A stretch of DNA of 64,000 nt from Synechococcus sp. MIT S9220 (GTDB lineage Bacteria > Cyanobacteriota > Cyanobacteriia > PCC-6307 > Cyanobiaceae): NCBI RefSeq assembly GCF_014304815.1, contig NZ_CP047958.1:186001-250000 (forward strand). The letters run 5' to 3'. The notes beneath the pieces were generated by a model. It was not told the DNA's origin and ran no database searches. It saw nothing but the letters and a program-made list of their open reading frames with translations. Numbering within the stretch: the stretch's first letter is position 1; every line of letters begins with the position of its first letter. Below are positions 1 through 9,190 of this stretch, in pieces. Both the position numbers and the translations under genes were made by a program.

Positions 1-965
1 TCGCCCAAAAGTTTATAGTATTCATTATCGCTAATTTGTTTTATTCGCGACTCTAAATCCTTGACATTCTCGTAGAGAATACAATTATTTTCATTTAGTC
101 CATGTGGCGCTGATCTACTGGGTTTTTTCATTAGTTCACGAAAGCATGGAACTGTTCCAGCTGCTGCGATTTCGTAGTGTCGTAGGCAATCCCAGCCTGC
201 CCTTTTTGTAGTGATTCCAAATCGAGCTAACGCTAGGTCGTCATAATATTCTTTCTGACTTTTGAATGCATAGTCAGATTGTCCGCATTTAAAGTACTCT
301 CTGACTTCTTTATCTACTATATGTGCTTGAAACTGGTTTGTTTTATTACTTGGCTTTGGCTCTCTTATCCACTCTTTAGGAATTGAAAAACCGCATTCTT
401 TAGGATTCATTTTTCCAAGGGAAAGACGTTTTCTCAACTTCATCCGTAGCGGACTAGGTATGATCATCTCTATCGAGCTTTGTGGTAAACTGTTATCAAT
501 TTCTCGCTTAAAGTAGTTTTTGTACTGTGAAGAATTAACGCCGAAGTCTGAAGGCTTGAAGCCATGCTCTTTAAGCTTGCTTCCGCTAAATGGGTAGATT
601 CGCGCGTCATCATCACCATCTAAAATGATTAGTTTTGTATTTTCATGATTTATTGATTTTGTTATTTTAGACAGCAATGTAAACTGTCTCCAGATATTCG
701 CAATAATTACAATGTCAAACCATCCAGATTCTAATCTTTTCCATATAAGGGCTCTATCAATCTTTCTATCTGGTAACAATCCATATAGTGTAAATCCATG
801 CCCATATATTTCTTTCTTTAGTGAGCTTGACACTGCATTATTATATAAGATTTCTTTCTTTGGGTAATCGACGATTGTGTGCTTACCCATGCTGACTAAT
901 CCGTGCAGAATCGAGTCCGCTAAGTAATCTTCTCTATCATCCGTTAAGAATAATATTTTAAGCAT
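1..965 (-). CDS. CgeB-like glycosyltransferase, 3' end outside window
   Basis: The minus strand is open from an ATG at 965 to the window edge (321 codons, no stop), so the C-terminus is missing. The protein opens with a beta strand typical of a GT-B Rossmann domain (MLKILFLTDDRED). It has a mid-protein stretch LIILDGDDDARIYPF and, near the visible end, GWDCLRHYEIAAAGTVPCF followed by a proline-rich loop. That last stretch is the usual donor-site signature of the CgeB / group 1 glycosyltransferase-like family, in which an invariant acidic residue sits in an E-x-x-A-x-G context. It follows a methyltransferase gene by 11 bases in the same direction and is probably the last visible gene of that operon. 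The substrate cannot be read from sequence. DNA is AT-rich compared with the glycosyltransferases at 3.2-6.4 kb. Confidence 0.7.
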   Translation of the reverse strand, partial: MLKILFLTDDREDYLADSILHGLVSMGKHTIVDYPKKEILYNNAVSSSLKKEIYGHGFTLYGLLPDRKIDRALIWKRLESGWFDIVIIANIWRQFTLLSKITKSINHENTKLIILDGDDDARIYPFSGSKLKEHGFKPSDFGVNSSQYKNYFKREIDNSLPQSSIEMIIPSPLRMKLRKRLSLGKMNPKECGFSIPKEWIREPKPSNKTNQFQAHIVDKEVREYFKCGQSDYAFKSQKEYYDDLALARFGITTKRAGWDCLRHYEIAAAGTVPCFRELMKKPSRSAPHGLNENNCILYENVKDLESRIKQISDNEYYKLLG

Positions 966-976
966 ATTGCGTTGTT

Positions 977-1672
977 TTAGTTTACTTTTTCGAATACAAA
1001 TATACTGCCCATACTCCAGAATTGTGAAGTGCTTAGTAATTTCAATACGAGTAGGCCTGGTTGGATCAATCTATTTTTTGAAACCAAGGGCCTTAACCAC
1101 TCTTCTTTTAAAGTAAAATTGTGTTTTCTAGCTGTTTGACTAAGTAGTATTTTCGCCTTGGCTATATTGATCAAGTATTGATGCTTAAATCCTTCTGGTT
1201 GTCCAATTAGGTCAAGAGAGTGAGCTGGATGCTCTTTCCCCATTAACAGCCTTAATCTGTCAAGAAAAAACAACTCATTTGGAAGACTTACGATAGAATA
1301 GCGCTTTGATCTCTTCAGAGCCTTTTCAAATAGATCCGTGAATTTTGCAGTATGTTCTAATACGTCAAGCATTAGACTAGCATCAGCTTTATTGCTATTT
1401 AGGATGGACTGATCTAAATTTTTTGGATTGCTATATGTAATCCTGACATCTTCTTTGTTCTGTTCGTAAATCGCTGCATTGCTTAGATCAATCCCTTGAT
1501 AAATACAATTTTCAGGCATTAGCTTGCCAACAATGCCATCTCCGCAGCCGATGTCTAATATTGAGTTGATTTCTGAGAGCTCTGGTAATATCTCTGTGGC
1601 TATTAACGCAGCTAATCTTTCATCTGACCGATGCGGGAGGACTTTGATTGAGTTTTTTCTGGTGGTTGTCAT
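977..1672 (-). CDS. SAM-dependent class I methyltransferase
   Basis: A 231-residue protein with motif I LDIGCGDGIVGKLMPE near residue 40 and the post-motif acidic residue in YQGIDLS, as in class I SAM methyltransferases. A later ASLMLDVLEHT (motif II region) is typical of the Methyltransf_11/23 groups that modify small molecules or glycans. Its ATG (1672) overlaps the stop of the upstream membrane-protein gene by four bases, indicating translational coupling in a glycan operon. The acceptor is unknown; methylation of a surface sugar is inferred from context. Confidence 0.8.
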   Translation of the reverse strand: MTTTRKNSIKVLPHRSDERLAALIATEILPELSEINSILDIGCGDGIVGKLMPENCIYQGIDLSNAAIYEQNKEDVRITYSNPKNLDQSILNSNKADASLMLDVLEHTAKFTDLFEKALKRSKRYSIVSLPNELFFLDRLRLLMGKEHPAHSLDLIGQPEGFKHQYLINIAKAKILLSQTARKHNFTLKEEWLRPLVSKNRLIQPGLLVLKLLSTSQFWSMGSIFVFEKVN

Positions 1673-3204
1673 GTTTTTTTAAATCGTTTTGCAATCAGTT
1701 GTGTCAATAATATTACAAAAATATATTTTGGTAAATCCCACATCCAAAGCCAAGCGGTTTCCCCAACGCTACCTGCCGGATACAGGGATAGGAATGTCGC
1801 TGGGAAGACGAGTAGTAATATCTGCCATGTTGAATCCCATTTTGCGTTTCTGTACCAAATGCTGCTCAGCATCCGGTATGAAATAGCTGCGATGGTTGAA
1901 CCGATGATTACCCAGAGCCATCCACCTCTCCAATAAAGATCACCTCCTAGAGAGATGCAATTGAAGGAATTGTAATTCATGCTTTCTGCCTCACGGCGAG
2001 TACGACCACGAGCTTCTTCGGCAATTATATGTGAGTCACGCAATGGCACAGTTTTGGGGATCAGTAGCGAGGGAATCCATGCTGTTAGTAATGCTTCCAT
2101 GCGATGAAATCCAGCTCTTGCTCTGCTTGTTGCTGGTTCTTCGAATAGGTAAGCATCTGAGCAAGCATAAAGAGATTGACCTGTGCTGCCTAATAGTGAT
2201 GGGATATCTGCTTCCGAGATCAGCTTCTGAGCTACATTTGAAATTATGGATGCTTTTGCGATGTAATTTCCTCGATCAGCAGTCTGAAAATTTTGGTCGC
2301 TCCGGTAAATGGCCATGGCTGGGATGATAGTGATCGCCACTACAAGAATCAAAGAAAAAAGAATTCTGAAGGTTTTGATTGGGATCTTGGTGAGCCAGAG
2401 TCCTATTGCTGCGTATATAACTGGATACAAGATAAGTCCTCTACCCCCTAGTGGCAGAGCTAGAAGAATGTAGATTAAATAAATTCCACTGATTAATATG
2501 CTTTGTGTGATCTTTCTGGCTTTCATTACGGCCAGCGGCGCTAAGACGAAAAAAATATCTCGAAATCGTGAAAATGCCGTGAAAAATGTATCTGGCTGCC
2601 AGCGCTGTCTGATCCAGTAGAGATAATTCTCGGGGTTCCTGTCTAGGGTGCCAGCAAATACTCCGATTCCAATGCTTAGTAGCGCAAATAACCCACAAGT
2701 TATTGTGATGCTTAGCAGTGGTTGTTGTTTTGCCTCACGGCTAGTTATTGCATTTGTTGTGGGTGGTCTTGGTTGTTTGATGCTGAAGAGTGCGACAAGT
2801 AGACCTGTGAGGGTGAGCCAAAGTGTTTGGCTCTGTGGAAGTTTTGCCCACATGGCGTAGTAGTAGTCCTCCGGTTTCCCCAAGGCCAGCAGCAGTCCTC
2901 CTAAGCCACATCGCAACCAAGCTCCTAAGCAGACAATGCTTAGTGGAGCTAAGGGGGTTATGTCTAACCAGCATTCCTCAAGACGCACCGCCATGAGGAG
3001 CAAGTAAGTACTTAACGCTGCAAGTGGTACTCCTAGTGGCTGACTTGCAAAAGGCACTATTGGAATACAGGCCAACAGCAGCAGTAAGAGACTTTTTACA
3101 GGGTGAAGCAATACATCGGCACCGCCCAGCAATTCGCGAAGTCGTCCATTTTTGGTCATTTCTTGAGTTACGTCGTTCAGCTGCACATGAGCTCCGATTG
3201 ACAA
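1669..3204 (-). CDS. Polytopic membrane protein, candidate Wzy-type polymerase
   Basis: A 511-residue, very hydrophobic protein with roughly ten or more predicted membrane segments (for example LLLLLLACIPIVPFASQP near the N-terminus and a WLWVIIGSTIAAISY segment near the C-terminus). A large hydrophilic loop lies around residues 310-420 (RSDQNFQTADRGNY and onward). This architecture, with glycosyltransferases on one side and a methyltransferase on the other, suits an O-antigen/capsule polymerase, but no diagnostic motif is visible, so the role is inference. The longest reading starts at a TTG (3204), two bases after the preceding stop; an ATG at codon 16 (3159) is an equally good start. Confidence 0.6.
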   Translation of the reverse strand: MSIGAHVQLNDVTQEMTKNGRLRELLGGADVLLHPVKSLLLLLLACIPIVPFASQPLGVPLAALSTYLLLMAVRLEECWLDITPLAPLSIVCLGAWLRCGLGGLLLALGKPEDYYYAMWAKLPQSQTLWLTLTGLLVALFSIKQPRPPTTNAITSREAKQQPLLSITITCGLFALLSIGIGVFAGTLDRNPENYLYWIRQRWQPDTFFTAFSRFRDIFFVLAPLAVMKARKITQSILISGIYLIYILLALPLGGRGLILYPVIYAAIGLWLTKIPIKTFRILFSLILVVAITIIPAMAIYRSDQNFQTADRGNYIAKASIISNVAQKLISEADIPSLLGSTGQSLYACSDAYLFEEPATSRARAGFHRMEALLTAWIPSLLIPKTVPLRDSHIIAEEARGRTRREAESMNYNSFNCISLGGDLYWRGGWLWVIIGSTIAAISYRMLSSIWYRNAKWDSTWQILLLVFPATFLSLYPAGSVGETAWLWMWDLPKYIFVILLTQLIAKRFKKT

Positions 3205-3205
3205 T

Positions 3206-4159
3206 TCACTTTCGCAAACGCCTTGGAATTGATTTAAGCAATGATATTGTTGTTTGACGTAATCCGCTTGCTTTCCTAATAAATGGTAGTCCCTCGATTA
3301 CTGCTCTAGTTCCACGGACTGGAATCTGTTTAATCAGATTCCACAGTTGATGCTGCATCACCTCTGCTGCCCATTTATGGCGGCGCGGCTCTTCGGTTAG
3401 CAAGGGATGCGAACGTAAGAGGCATACCACTTCAGCCACTTCTCTGAGTTCATGGCCAGAGCGGCGATTGCTGTTTGAAAGCTGCGCATCATGTGTACGA
3501 ACAGATGCTATTGGAATACGGTTCAGGACTACTGGTCCGTGCGCTGCGGCTCGAACTAGCCACTCCCAGTCCGCTGCATGTCTCCAATTCTCACGGAATT
3601 TTCCCACGTCTTGCCAGAGGTTGCGAGAAAACGCCATTCCAGTGAGATTGCCGTTGAGACTGCCGAGCTCTAAAAGTGCTGGTATCAGTTGCTCAGGCGA
3701 AATCAGTGCTGAGCATCGGCTGACTTGATCGTGGTGCCAGGCACTGTCTGATGGTCTTGGGCTGCCATCAATGTTTATGGAGTCAAATGTGGATAGGATT
3801 AGTTCAGCTTCTGTCCAGCGCTGTCGGCATTCTTGAAGGGTTTTGATCGCTGTGGGGTGTAAATAGTCGTCGCTACAAAGCAGCAGTGCCCATTCGCTCT
3901 CTATTTCCTGAAGAGCTTTGTTCAAGTTGGCGAAGAGACCGAGGTTCCGAGGGCGGCGTACCCAATCAATGTCTACGTTCCTATGAGTTTTTTTCCACTG
4001 TTTCAGAAGCGCCTGGGTTTGTTGATCGGAGCCATCGTCCGCAATAAGTAGCCGCCACTGGGAACTTTCCTGGTGTAGCAAGCTGTTCAAAGCTTCCATT
4101 AGTAAAGCTGGGCGTCCATATACCGGCAGAACAACTGTGATGGTCTCCGAAGGCATCAT
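3206..4159 (-). CDS. Family 2 glycosyltransferase
   Basis: A 317-residue GT-A fold enzyme. The N-terminal nucleotide-binding strand is TVVLPVYGRPALLMEALNSL, followed by LLIADDGSDQQT and the metal-binding SDD in LLLCSDDYLHP near residue 95, which are the standard GT2 signatures. The C-terminal third (RRHKWAAEVMQHQLWNLI) is variable acceptor-side sequence. Its ATG overlaps the end of the upstream GT4 gene by four bases (4156-4159). It probably transfers a sugar to a lipid-linked oligosaccharide at the cytoplasmic face of the membrane; donor and acceptor are unknown. Confidence 0.88.
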   Translation of the reverse strand: MMPSETITVVLPVYGRPALLMEALNSLLHQESSQWRLLIADDGSDQQTQALLKQWKKTHRNVDIDWVRRPRNLGLFANLNKALQEIESEWALLLCSDDYLHPTAIKTLQECRQRWTEAELILSTFDSINIDGSPRPSDSAWHHDQVSRCSALISPEQLIPALLELGSLNGNLTGMAFSRNLWQDVGKFRENWRHAADWEWLVRAAAHGPVVLNRIPIASVRTHDAQLSNSNRRSGHELREVAEVVCLLRSHPLLTEEPRRHKWAAEVMQHQLWNLIKQIPVRGTRAVIEGLPFIRKASGLRQTTISLLKSIPRRLRK

Positions 4160-5358
4160 TGTTGCTCCACCAGGTTTTTGTAGAGCGAGATTGCGCGTTG
4201 GCCATAGGCTTGCCAGTTCAACTCGCTATTCGCTAGTTCAATCGCAGCTTTTCGCTTCCGCTCCCAAAGCAGCGGCTCGTTTTGGAGGCGCTGCAGGCAG
4301 TGAGCTATGGCATCCGGTCGACGAATGGGTATGACGAACCCGGCAGGGAATTCCTGAATTTCAAGTGGGTTACCACCGCTTTCTGATCCCTGGAGTCGGA
4401 GCAAATCTTCACCACCAGTGTTGGTGGTACAGATCAGTGGCAGGCCGCAGGCCAGTGCTTGCATCTGGACCATGGCCATTCCCTCTTCGATTGAGGCAAT
4501 CACAAAGCAGTGTGCTTCTTGGTAGTGCATGACCAGTTCCGTTTGAGGACGATGCCCTAGGTGCCTGACGCACGGAGGTTGTCGCTTCAGAAGGTCCTCG
4601 ATTTCCGAGGTCTGTCCTCCTAACAAGGTAAGGCTGGCGTTTGGAAGGTTCGCGGTTTGGAACGCAGTTAGTAAGTCCGGAATGCCTTTACGCACCGATA
4701 GTGACCCGGCGTAGATTGCTTTTAGTCCTGTCTTGTCGGGTGCAGCTGGTGGTAATGCTGAAGGTTTGAACTTCGCCAGGTTCACGCCAAGGGCATTGCG
4801 AAATAAAAGGTTTGGATTTTGGTGCTGGGTTATGAAGCTGCGTTCCACAAAAAGGCTCGGGACTGCGATGGCAGTGCAGAGCTCGTATTCCCTTAGCTCC
4901 ATAGCAACTATCTTTGGATGAGTTGCTGGCCAGCGCAGCCCTAATCTCTGATGTTCTTCCGTTAGTAATTGACTCTGTTCGAGTATGTGGGCAGAGGAGC
5001 GCTCAAGCACAGTTGGGATCTTTTGCTGTTGTGCCCATTTGAGGCTTGGCTCGCTCCATTGCGACCATCCATGAATTAGATCACTCCCTTTCAGGTGACG
5101 AGCGGCTCGTTGGGCGAACCATTGGTGCACAAACCACTGGCAGCGCATCATCAGGGCTTCGCCTCCAAGCTTGTAGATCGCCTTTACGACCCAAAAAGTG
5201 AAGGGCAGGCTCACTACTTTTTCTGCAGGGATGCCCCAGCGTGTGACAAACCATCTGGGGTAGTTGGTGACCAATCGGTGCAAATGACCATGAGAGTGCA
5301 GTTGCTGTGCCAAATCAAAGGCATGCCATCGACCACCTACCACGATGGTGATCTTCAT
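4156..5358 (-). CDS. Family 4 (group 1) glycosyltransferase
   Basis: A 400-residue GT-B enzyme. The N-terminal domain begins MKITIVVGGRWHAFDLAQQL. The C-terminal donor domain opens with LKAIYAGSLSVRKGIPDLL, the classic group 1 start, and contains the E-x7-E type region HCFVIASIEEGMAMVQMQAL near residue 290. The gene overlaps both neighbours by four bases, so it is part of one translationally coupled glycan operon. Substrate unknown. Confidence 0.88.
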   Translation of the reverse strand: MKITIVVGGRWHAFDLAQQLHSHGHLHRLVTNYPRWFVTRWGIPAEKVVSLPFTFWVVKAIYKLGGEALMMRCQWFVHQWFAQRAARHLKGSDLIHGWSQWSEPSLKWAQQQKIPTVLERSSAHILEQSQLLTEEHQRLGLRWPATHPKIVAMELREYELCTAIAVPSLFVERSFITQHQNPNLLFRNALGVNLAKFKPSALPPAAPDKTGLKAIYAGSLSVRKGIPDLLTAFQTANLPNASLTLLGGQTSEIEDLLKRQPPCVRHLGHRPQTELVMHYQEAHCFVIASIEEGMAMVQMQALACGLPLICTTNTGGEDLLRLQGSESGGNPLEIQEFPAGFVIPIRRPDAIAHCLQRLQNEPLLWERKRKAAIELANSELNWQAYGQRAISLYKNLVEQQ

Positions 5359-6449
5359 TGGCTAGCCCCTTGCTGTTCAGACCACTTGAGCATGGTTTGC
5401 AGGCGTGCGGCGTATGTGTTTTCTGGTTTGCGCAATGCCTCAGATCCCAACTTTCGCAGGTGTTGACGCAACTTTGGGTGGATCATTAAATGCTGGACCT
5501 TTTCCCGTAGTTGCTTTGGGGTCTTAAAGAAACCTTCATTTGGATAATTGGGAAGTAGTTCGCGGTGTTCGCTTGAATCTTGGTATAAGCCACAACCGCC
5601 GATAGCTCCAATCTCATAGGAACGGTCAGTCGAGAGATCACGATTGGAATCACGGAGTAGACCCAGCACGATGTCAGCATTTTGAATGGCACTGCAGTAT
5701 TGCTCTCCTGTTACAGCGGGTTGTTTATCCCAGCCTGGAGTACTTAATCCCTTCCAATTGTTTCCGTGGATGCGTCGCTTTAACCCAGGTAAATTTTCTA
5801 GGGTTGCTAGCCATGGGAGTCTTTCTGCTGCACCCGTGCCGACGAATAAAACATTTGGCTCATTTAAAGTTAAATTCCGTTCTGTTGCGTGATGCAGAGT
5901 GGGGTCGTAAGCAAATGGAAGCCAACTCGTGGAGGGGGTTCCAGCCATCTCCAGCCTGCTGCAGAGAGCTTTTTTTGTGCTGAAGATGTGGTCATACAAC
6001 GGCAGGTTTCGCAGAAAGCTTCGCCGGCGATGGATGGGGTTCCAGGGATCATCTGTTAGGTAATTGATAATATGTGCTTTCTGGTTATGTAACTCATGGA
6101 ATATCTCGCTTTTTAACGGGAGTACTCCTGTTACCAGGACAAGTTTTGGTTTTGAGAAACGGATTTGACGGAGTAACTCATTCTGAAATCTCCACCACTC
6201 CCAGCTGCGGCGATCAGCAAGGCGAAAGAACACTTTCCCTCTTAGTCGTTGCATCGAGGGAGAGTAAGTAACTGCCGGTGAGGTGTAGGCCACCTGAATA
6301 TCTCTTCCGGGTTCAAGCCCCAGGCTCGTTGCGCCGTTCATCAGCTTGCTTCCAAGGGCTTCAGGGACACTTGTATCGGCGATCATGAGCAGGGGAAGTT
6401 GCTCCACAACTTGTCGTGTTTGGCTTGTTTGCTCGATAGTCTCGTGCAA
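5355..6449 (-). CDS. CgeB-like glycosyltransferase
   Basis: A 364-residue protein with a C-terminal CgeB-type donor domain: VLFVGTGAAERLPWLATLE opens it, and RSYEIGAIGGCGLYQDSSEHR holds the glutamate/glycine-rich loop, close in kind to the partial gene at 1-965. The N-terminal domain has LLMIADTSVPEALG as its first strand. The longest reading uses a TTG at 6449 whose codon lies against the ATG of uvrD on the other strand, leaving no promoter space. The ATG at codon 22 would cut into the first beta strand, so an intermediate or TTG start is likely. First gene of the minus-strand operon that runs to the left edge. Confidence 0.75.
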   Translation of the reverse strand: MHETIEQTSQTRQVVEQLPLLMIADTSVPEALGSKLMNGATSLGLEPGRDIQVAYTSPAVTYSPSMQRLRGKVFFRLADRRSWEWWRFQNELLRQIRFSKPKLVLVTGVLPLKSEIFHELHNQKAHIINYLTDDPWNPIHRRRSFLRNLPLYDHIFSTKKALCSRLEMAGTPSTSWLPFAYDPTLHHATERNLTLNEPNVLFVGTGAAERLPWLATLENLPGLKRRIHGNNWKGLSTPGWDKQPAVTGEQYCSAIQNADIVLGLLRDSNRDLSTDRSYEIGAIGGCGLYQDSSEHRELLPNYPNEGFFKTPKQLREKVQHLMIHPKLRQHLRKLGSEALRKPENTYAARLQTMLKWSEQQGASQ

Positions 6450-8860
6450 TGAGCTTCCTTGCAGGACTAAACGACGCCCAGCGGCGGGCGGTGGATCATC
6501 ACGAAGGCCCCCTTTTGGTGGTCGCCGGAGCAGGTAGTGGCAAAACTCGCGCCCTCACCCATCGCATCGCCCATCTGATCGGTGAACACGGAGCGGATCC
6601 GTCTCAGATCCTTGCCGTGACGTTTACCAACAAGGCAGCCCGGGAAATGAAGGAGCGGCTTGAGCTGCTCCTTGCTCAACGCCTAGCCCAGAGTCAATTC
6701 GGGCAGCCCTGGAGCACGTTGCCTCCGGTCGAGCAGCGACAGCTGCGATCGCGGATCTATCGCGAGGTCACCAAGGAGCTTTGGATCGGTACCTTTCACG
6801 CGTTGTTTGCGCGCATGCTGCGCTACGACATCGACAAATTTAAAGACAATGAGGGACTCACCTGGACAAAGCAGTTTTCGATTTACGACGAAGCCGACGC
6901 GCAGAGCCTCGTCAAGGAGATCGTGACCCAGGAGCTGCAGCTCGATCCCAAGCGCTTTGAGCCCAAGAAGGTGCGTTGGGCGATCAGCAATGCCAAAAAT
7001 CAAGGCTGGCTTCCGGACCAGATGGAAGCCAACTCTGAAGGGCAGCGGGGCAAGCTTGCAGCTGATGTCTACCGCCGCTACCGCAAGGCGCTGGCCGCCA
7101 ATAATGCACTTGATTTCGATGATCTGCTGCTCCTTCCCGTGCAGTTGCTGCAGCAAAACGAGCAGGTGCGCAGCTACTGGCATCGCCGTTTCGCTCACGT
7201 ACTGGTGGATGAATATCAAGACACCAACCGCACGCAGTACGACCTGATCAAGCTGCTGGTGACCGATGGCAAGGATCCACAGGTTTATGACAACTGGTCG
7301 GGGCGTTCGGTGTTCGTGGTGGGTGACGCCGACCAGAGCATTTACAGCTTCCGTGCTGCCGATTTCACCATCCTGATGGGCTTTCAGGACGACTTCGGCG
7401 ACCAAGCGCCGGACGATTCCACGCGGACCATGGTGAAGCTGGAGGAGAACTATCGATCTACCTCCACGATCTTGGAGGCGGCCAATGCCCTGATTTCCAA
7501 CAACAGCGAGCGCATCGATAAGGTGTTGCTTCCCACCCGTGGCGAAGGGGAACTGATTTCGCTGACCCGCTGCGATGACGAGATTGCGGAGGCCGAAGCT
7601 GTGGTGCATCGGCTACGCATGATGGAAGCTGCCAACCCCGAACTGAGCTGGGGTGATATGGCCTGCCTGTATCGCACTAACGCTCAGTCGAGGGCACTTG
7701 AGGAATCATTGGTGCGTTGGCGCATCCCCTACGTGGTTGTGGGCGGTCTGCGCTTCTACGACCGACGCGAGATTAAGGATGTGCTCGGCTATCTGCGCTT
7801 GATAATCAACCCGGCTGACACCGTCAGCCTGTTGAGAGTCATCAACGTTCCCAAGCGCGGCATTGGTAAAACCACGATCCAGCGGCTCACGGATGCGGCT
7901 AATCAGCTGGGAATCCCACTTTGGGATGTAGTTAGTGATCCTGAAGCGGTGCGCTCCTTGGGAGGCCGCTCTGCCAAAGGGCTATTGCAGTTCTGTGAAT
8001 TGATTAATGATCTGCGCGAGTGCGTTCACAACAAGGCGCCATCAGAACTGATTCAGCAGGTGATGGAGCAGAGCGGCTACGTGAGCGAGCTGATCATGGA
8101 GGGCACCGATGAAGCGGAGGAACGCCGCCGCAATCTTCAGGAGCTGGTTAATGCTGGCCTTCAGTACCAGGAAGAGAACGATGAGGGTGATCTCGAGGGC
8201 TTCCTGGCCTCAGCAGCACTTGCCAGTGATGCCGACAGCAAAGACACGTCCGCTGACCGGGTGACGTTGATGACCCTGCACAGCAGCAAGGGCCTTGAGT
8301 TTCCTGTGGTATGTCTGGTGGGGATGGAGCAGGGACTTTTCCCCAGCTATCGATCGCTGGACGATCCAGCTTCATTAGAGGAAGAGCGTCGGCTCTGTTA
8401 TGTAGGCATCACCCGTGCCAAAGAACGACTGTTTCTATCCCATGCCAGCGAGCGTCGTCTCTGGGGCGGGATGCGTGAACCGGCAGTGCCCAGTGTTTTT
8501 CTATCCGAACTACCGGAAGGGTTGGTGCAGGGTGAAATTCCTCGCTCTGGCGGGGCTGCGATCCGTCGTGAACAACGGCTGGAGCGACTCACTCGTGTGG
8601 ATCGAGACGACAGTCGCCGCATCTATGCTGGCGGTGCCGCTGGATCTCCAGCCAATGCGGTACGGCGTCGCCAGGCTGGTCCTGCTCCTGGAAAGAGCTG
8701 GGAGGTTGGGGATCAGGTGAACCACGCCAGTTTTGGCATCGGCGAAATCACTCACACGTTCGGGAGTGGCGAGAAGGTGTCGATCGCTGTGAAATTTGCC
8801 GGCATGGGACCCAAGATTCTTGATCCACGTCTCGCTCCGATTGAAGCCCTCGACAGCTGA
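6449..8860 (+). CDS. pcrA: UvrD/PcrA superfamily 1A DNA helicase
   Basis: An 803-residue 3'-5' helicase of full family length. Motifs appear in order: Walker A GAGSGKTRALTHRIAHLI (about residue 29), Ia AVTFTNKAAREMKERL, Walker B LVDEYQDTNRTQYD, motif III GDADQSIYSFRAADF, IV EENYRSTSTI, V TLMTLHSSKGLEFPVV and VI YVGITRAKERLFLSHA. The C-terminus carries the small tudor-like RNA-polymerase-binding module (GDQVNHASFGIGEITHTFGS). It acts in nucleotide excision and mismatch repair and in removing blocked complexes. The gene is part of the conserved backbone: GC-rich and normal in codon use. A degraded copy of its last codons is found again at 52395-52614. Confidence 0.96.
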   Translation: MSFLAGLNDAQRRAVDHHEGPLLVVAGAGSGKTRALTHRIAHLIGEHGADPSQILAVTFTNKAAREMKERLELLLAQRLAQSQFGQPWSTLPPVEQRQLRSRIYREVTKELWIGTFHALFARMLRYDIDKFKDNEGLTWTKQFSIYDEADAQSLVKEIVTQELQLDPKRFEPKKVRWAISNAKNQGWLPDQMEANSEGQRGKLAADVYRRYRKALAANNALDFDDLLLLPVQLLQQNEQVRSYWHRRFAHVLVDEYQDTNRTQYDLIKLLVTDGKDPQVYDNWSGRSVFVVGDADQSIYSFRAADFTILMGFQDDFGDQAPDDSTRTMVKLEENYRSTSTILEAANALISNNSERIDKVLLPTRGEGELISLTRCDDEIAEAEAVVHRLRMMEAANPELSWGDMACLYRTNAQSRALEESLVRWRIPYVVVGGLRFYDRREIKDVLGYLRLIINPADTVSLLRVINVPKRGIGKTTIQRLTDAANQLGIPLWDVVSDPEAVRSLGGRSAKGLLQFCELINDLRECVHNKAPSELIQQVMEQSGYVSELIMEGTDEAEERRRNLQELVNAGLQYQEENDEGDLEGFLASAALASDADSKDTSADRVTLMTLHSSKGLEFPVVCLVGMEQGLFPSYRSLDDPASLEEERRLCYVGITRAKERLFLSHASERRLWGGMREPAVPSVFLSELPEGLVQGEIPRSGGAAIRREQRLERLTRVDRDDSRRIYAGGAAGSPANAVRRRQAGPAPGKSWEVGDQVNHASFGIGEITHTFGSGEKVSIAVKFAGMGPKILDPRLAPIEALDS

Positions 8861-8902
8861 TTCCGTACTGCATCAGCATGGTTTCACGTTGGCGATTTTC
8901 CT

Positions 8903-9190
8903 CTAAGGGGCGTGAGGTTGAGACCTCATAATTTTCGAGATGTTGGATTGCATGCTGATCAGGAGCGATCTACATGTCTGTGTATCCACCAGTAGCTCCA
9001 GTTGAGCTTGATGCTGCTCACAGACCGAATTGATTGTGGTCTGCTCTAGATTCACAAACTTCTCATCCAGCATGGCTCAGGCTCACTGGATTGGTGGTAG
9101 CCAGACTACTTATACAGCTCTTGGCAGATAGCAAGAGAGCACCTGAGAGTCTCGGGATCTCTGGGCTGCTGAACATCACTTCAAGTCCAA
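8903..9190 (-). pseudogene. selD: Decayed C-terminal fragment of selD
   Basis: Read on the minus strand, this gene-free stretch aligns with the C-terminus of the intact SelD fusion encoded at 48472-50619. The best part, LELLVDTQTCRSLLIS, matches LELLVDPQTCGPLLIS of the intact protein. Upstream, GALLLSAKSCISSLA matches GTLPLLEKGYTSSLA, and EVMFSSPEIP matches RVVLKSHAIP. There is one frameshift near 9073 and no start region, so it cannot make an enzyme. A minus-strand reading frame of 56 codons (8903-9073) survives by chance. The junction to the galE remnant lies near 9190 and joins the middle of galE directly to the last third of selD, so an internal deletion has occurred. Confidence 0.88.

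Noticed and set aside
8866-8920. Similarity of DNA just after uvrD with 54210-54270 (gatcagcaatgtttca-like)
   Set aside because: Too short and gapped to be distinguished from chance by eye.
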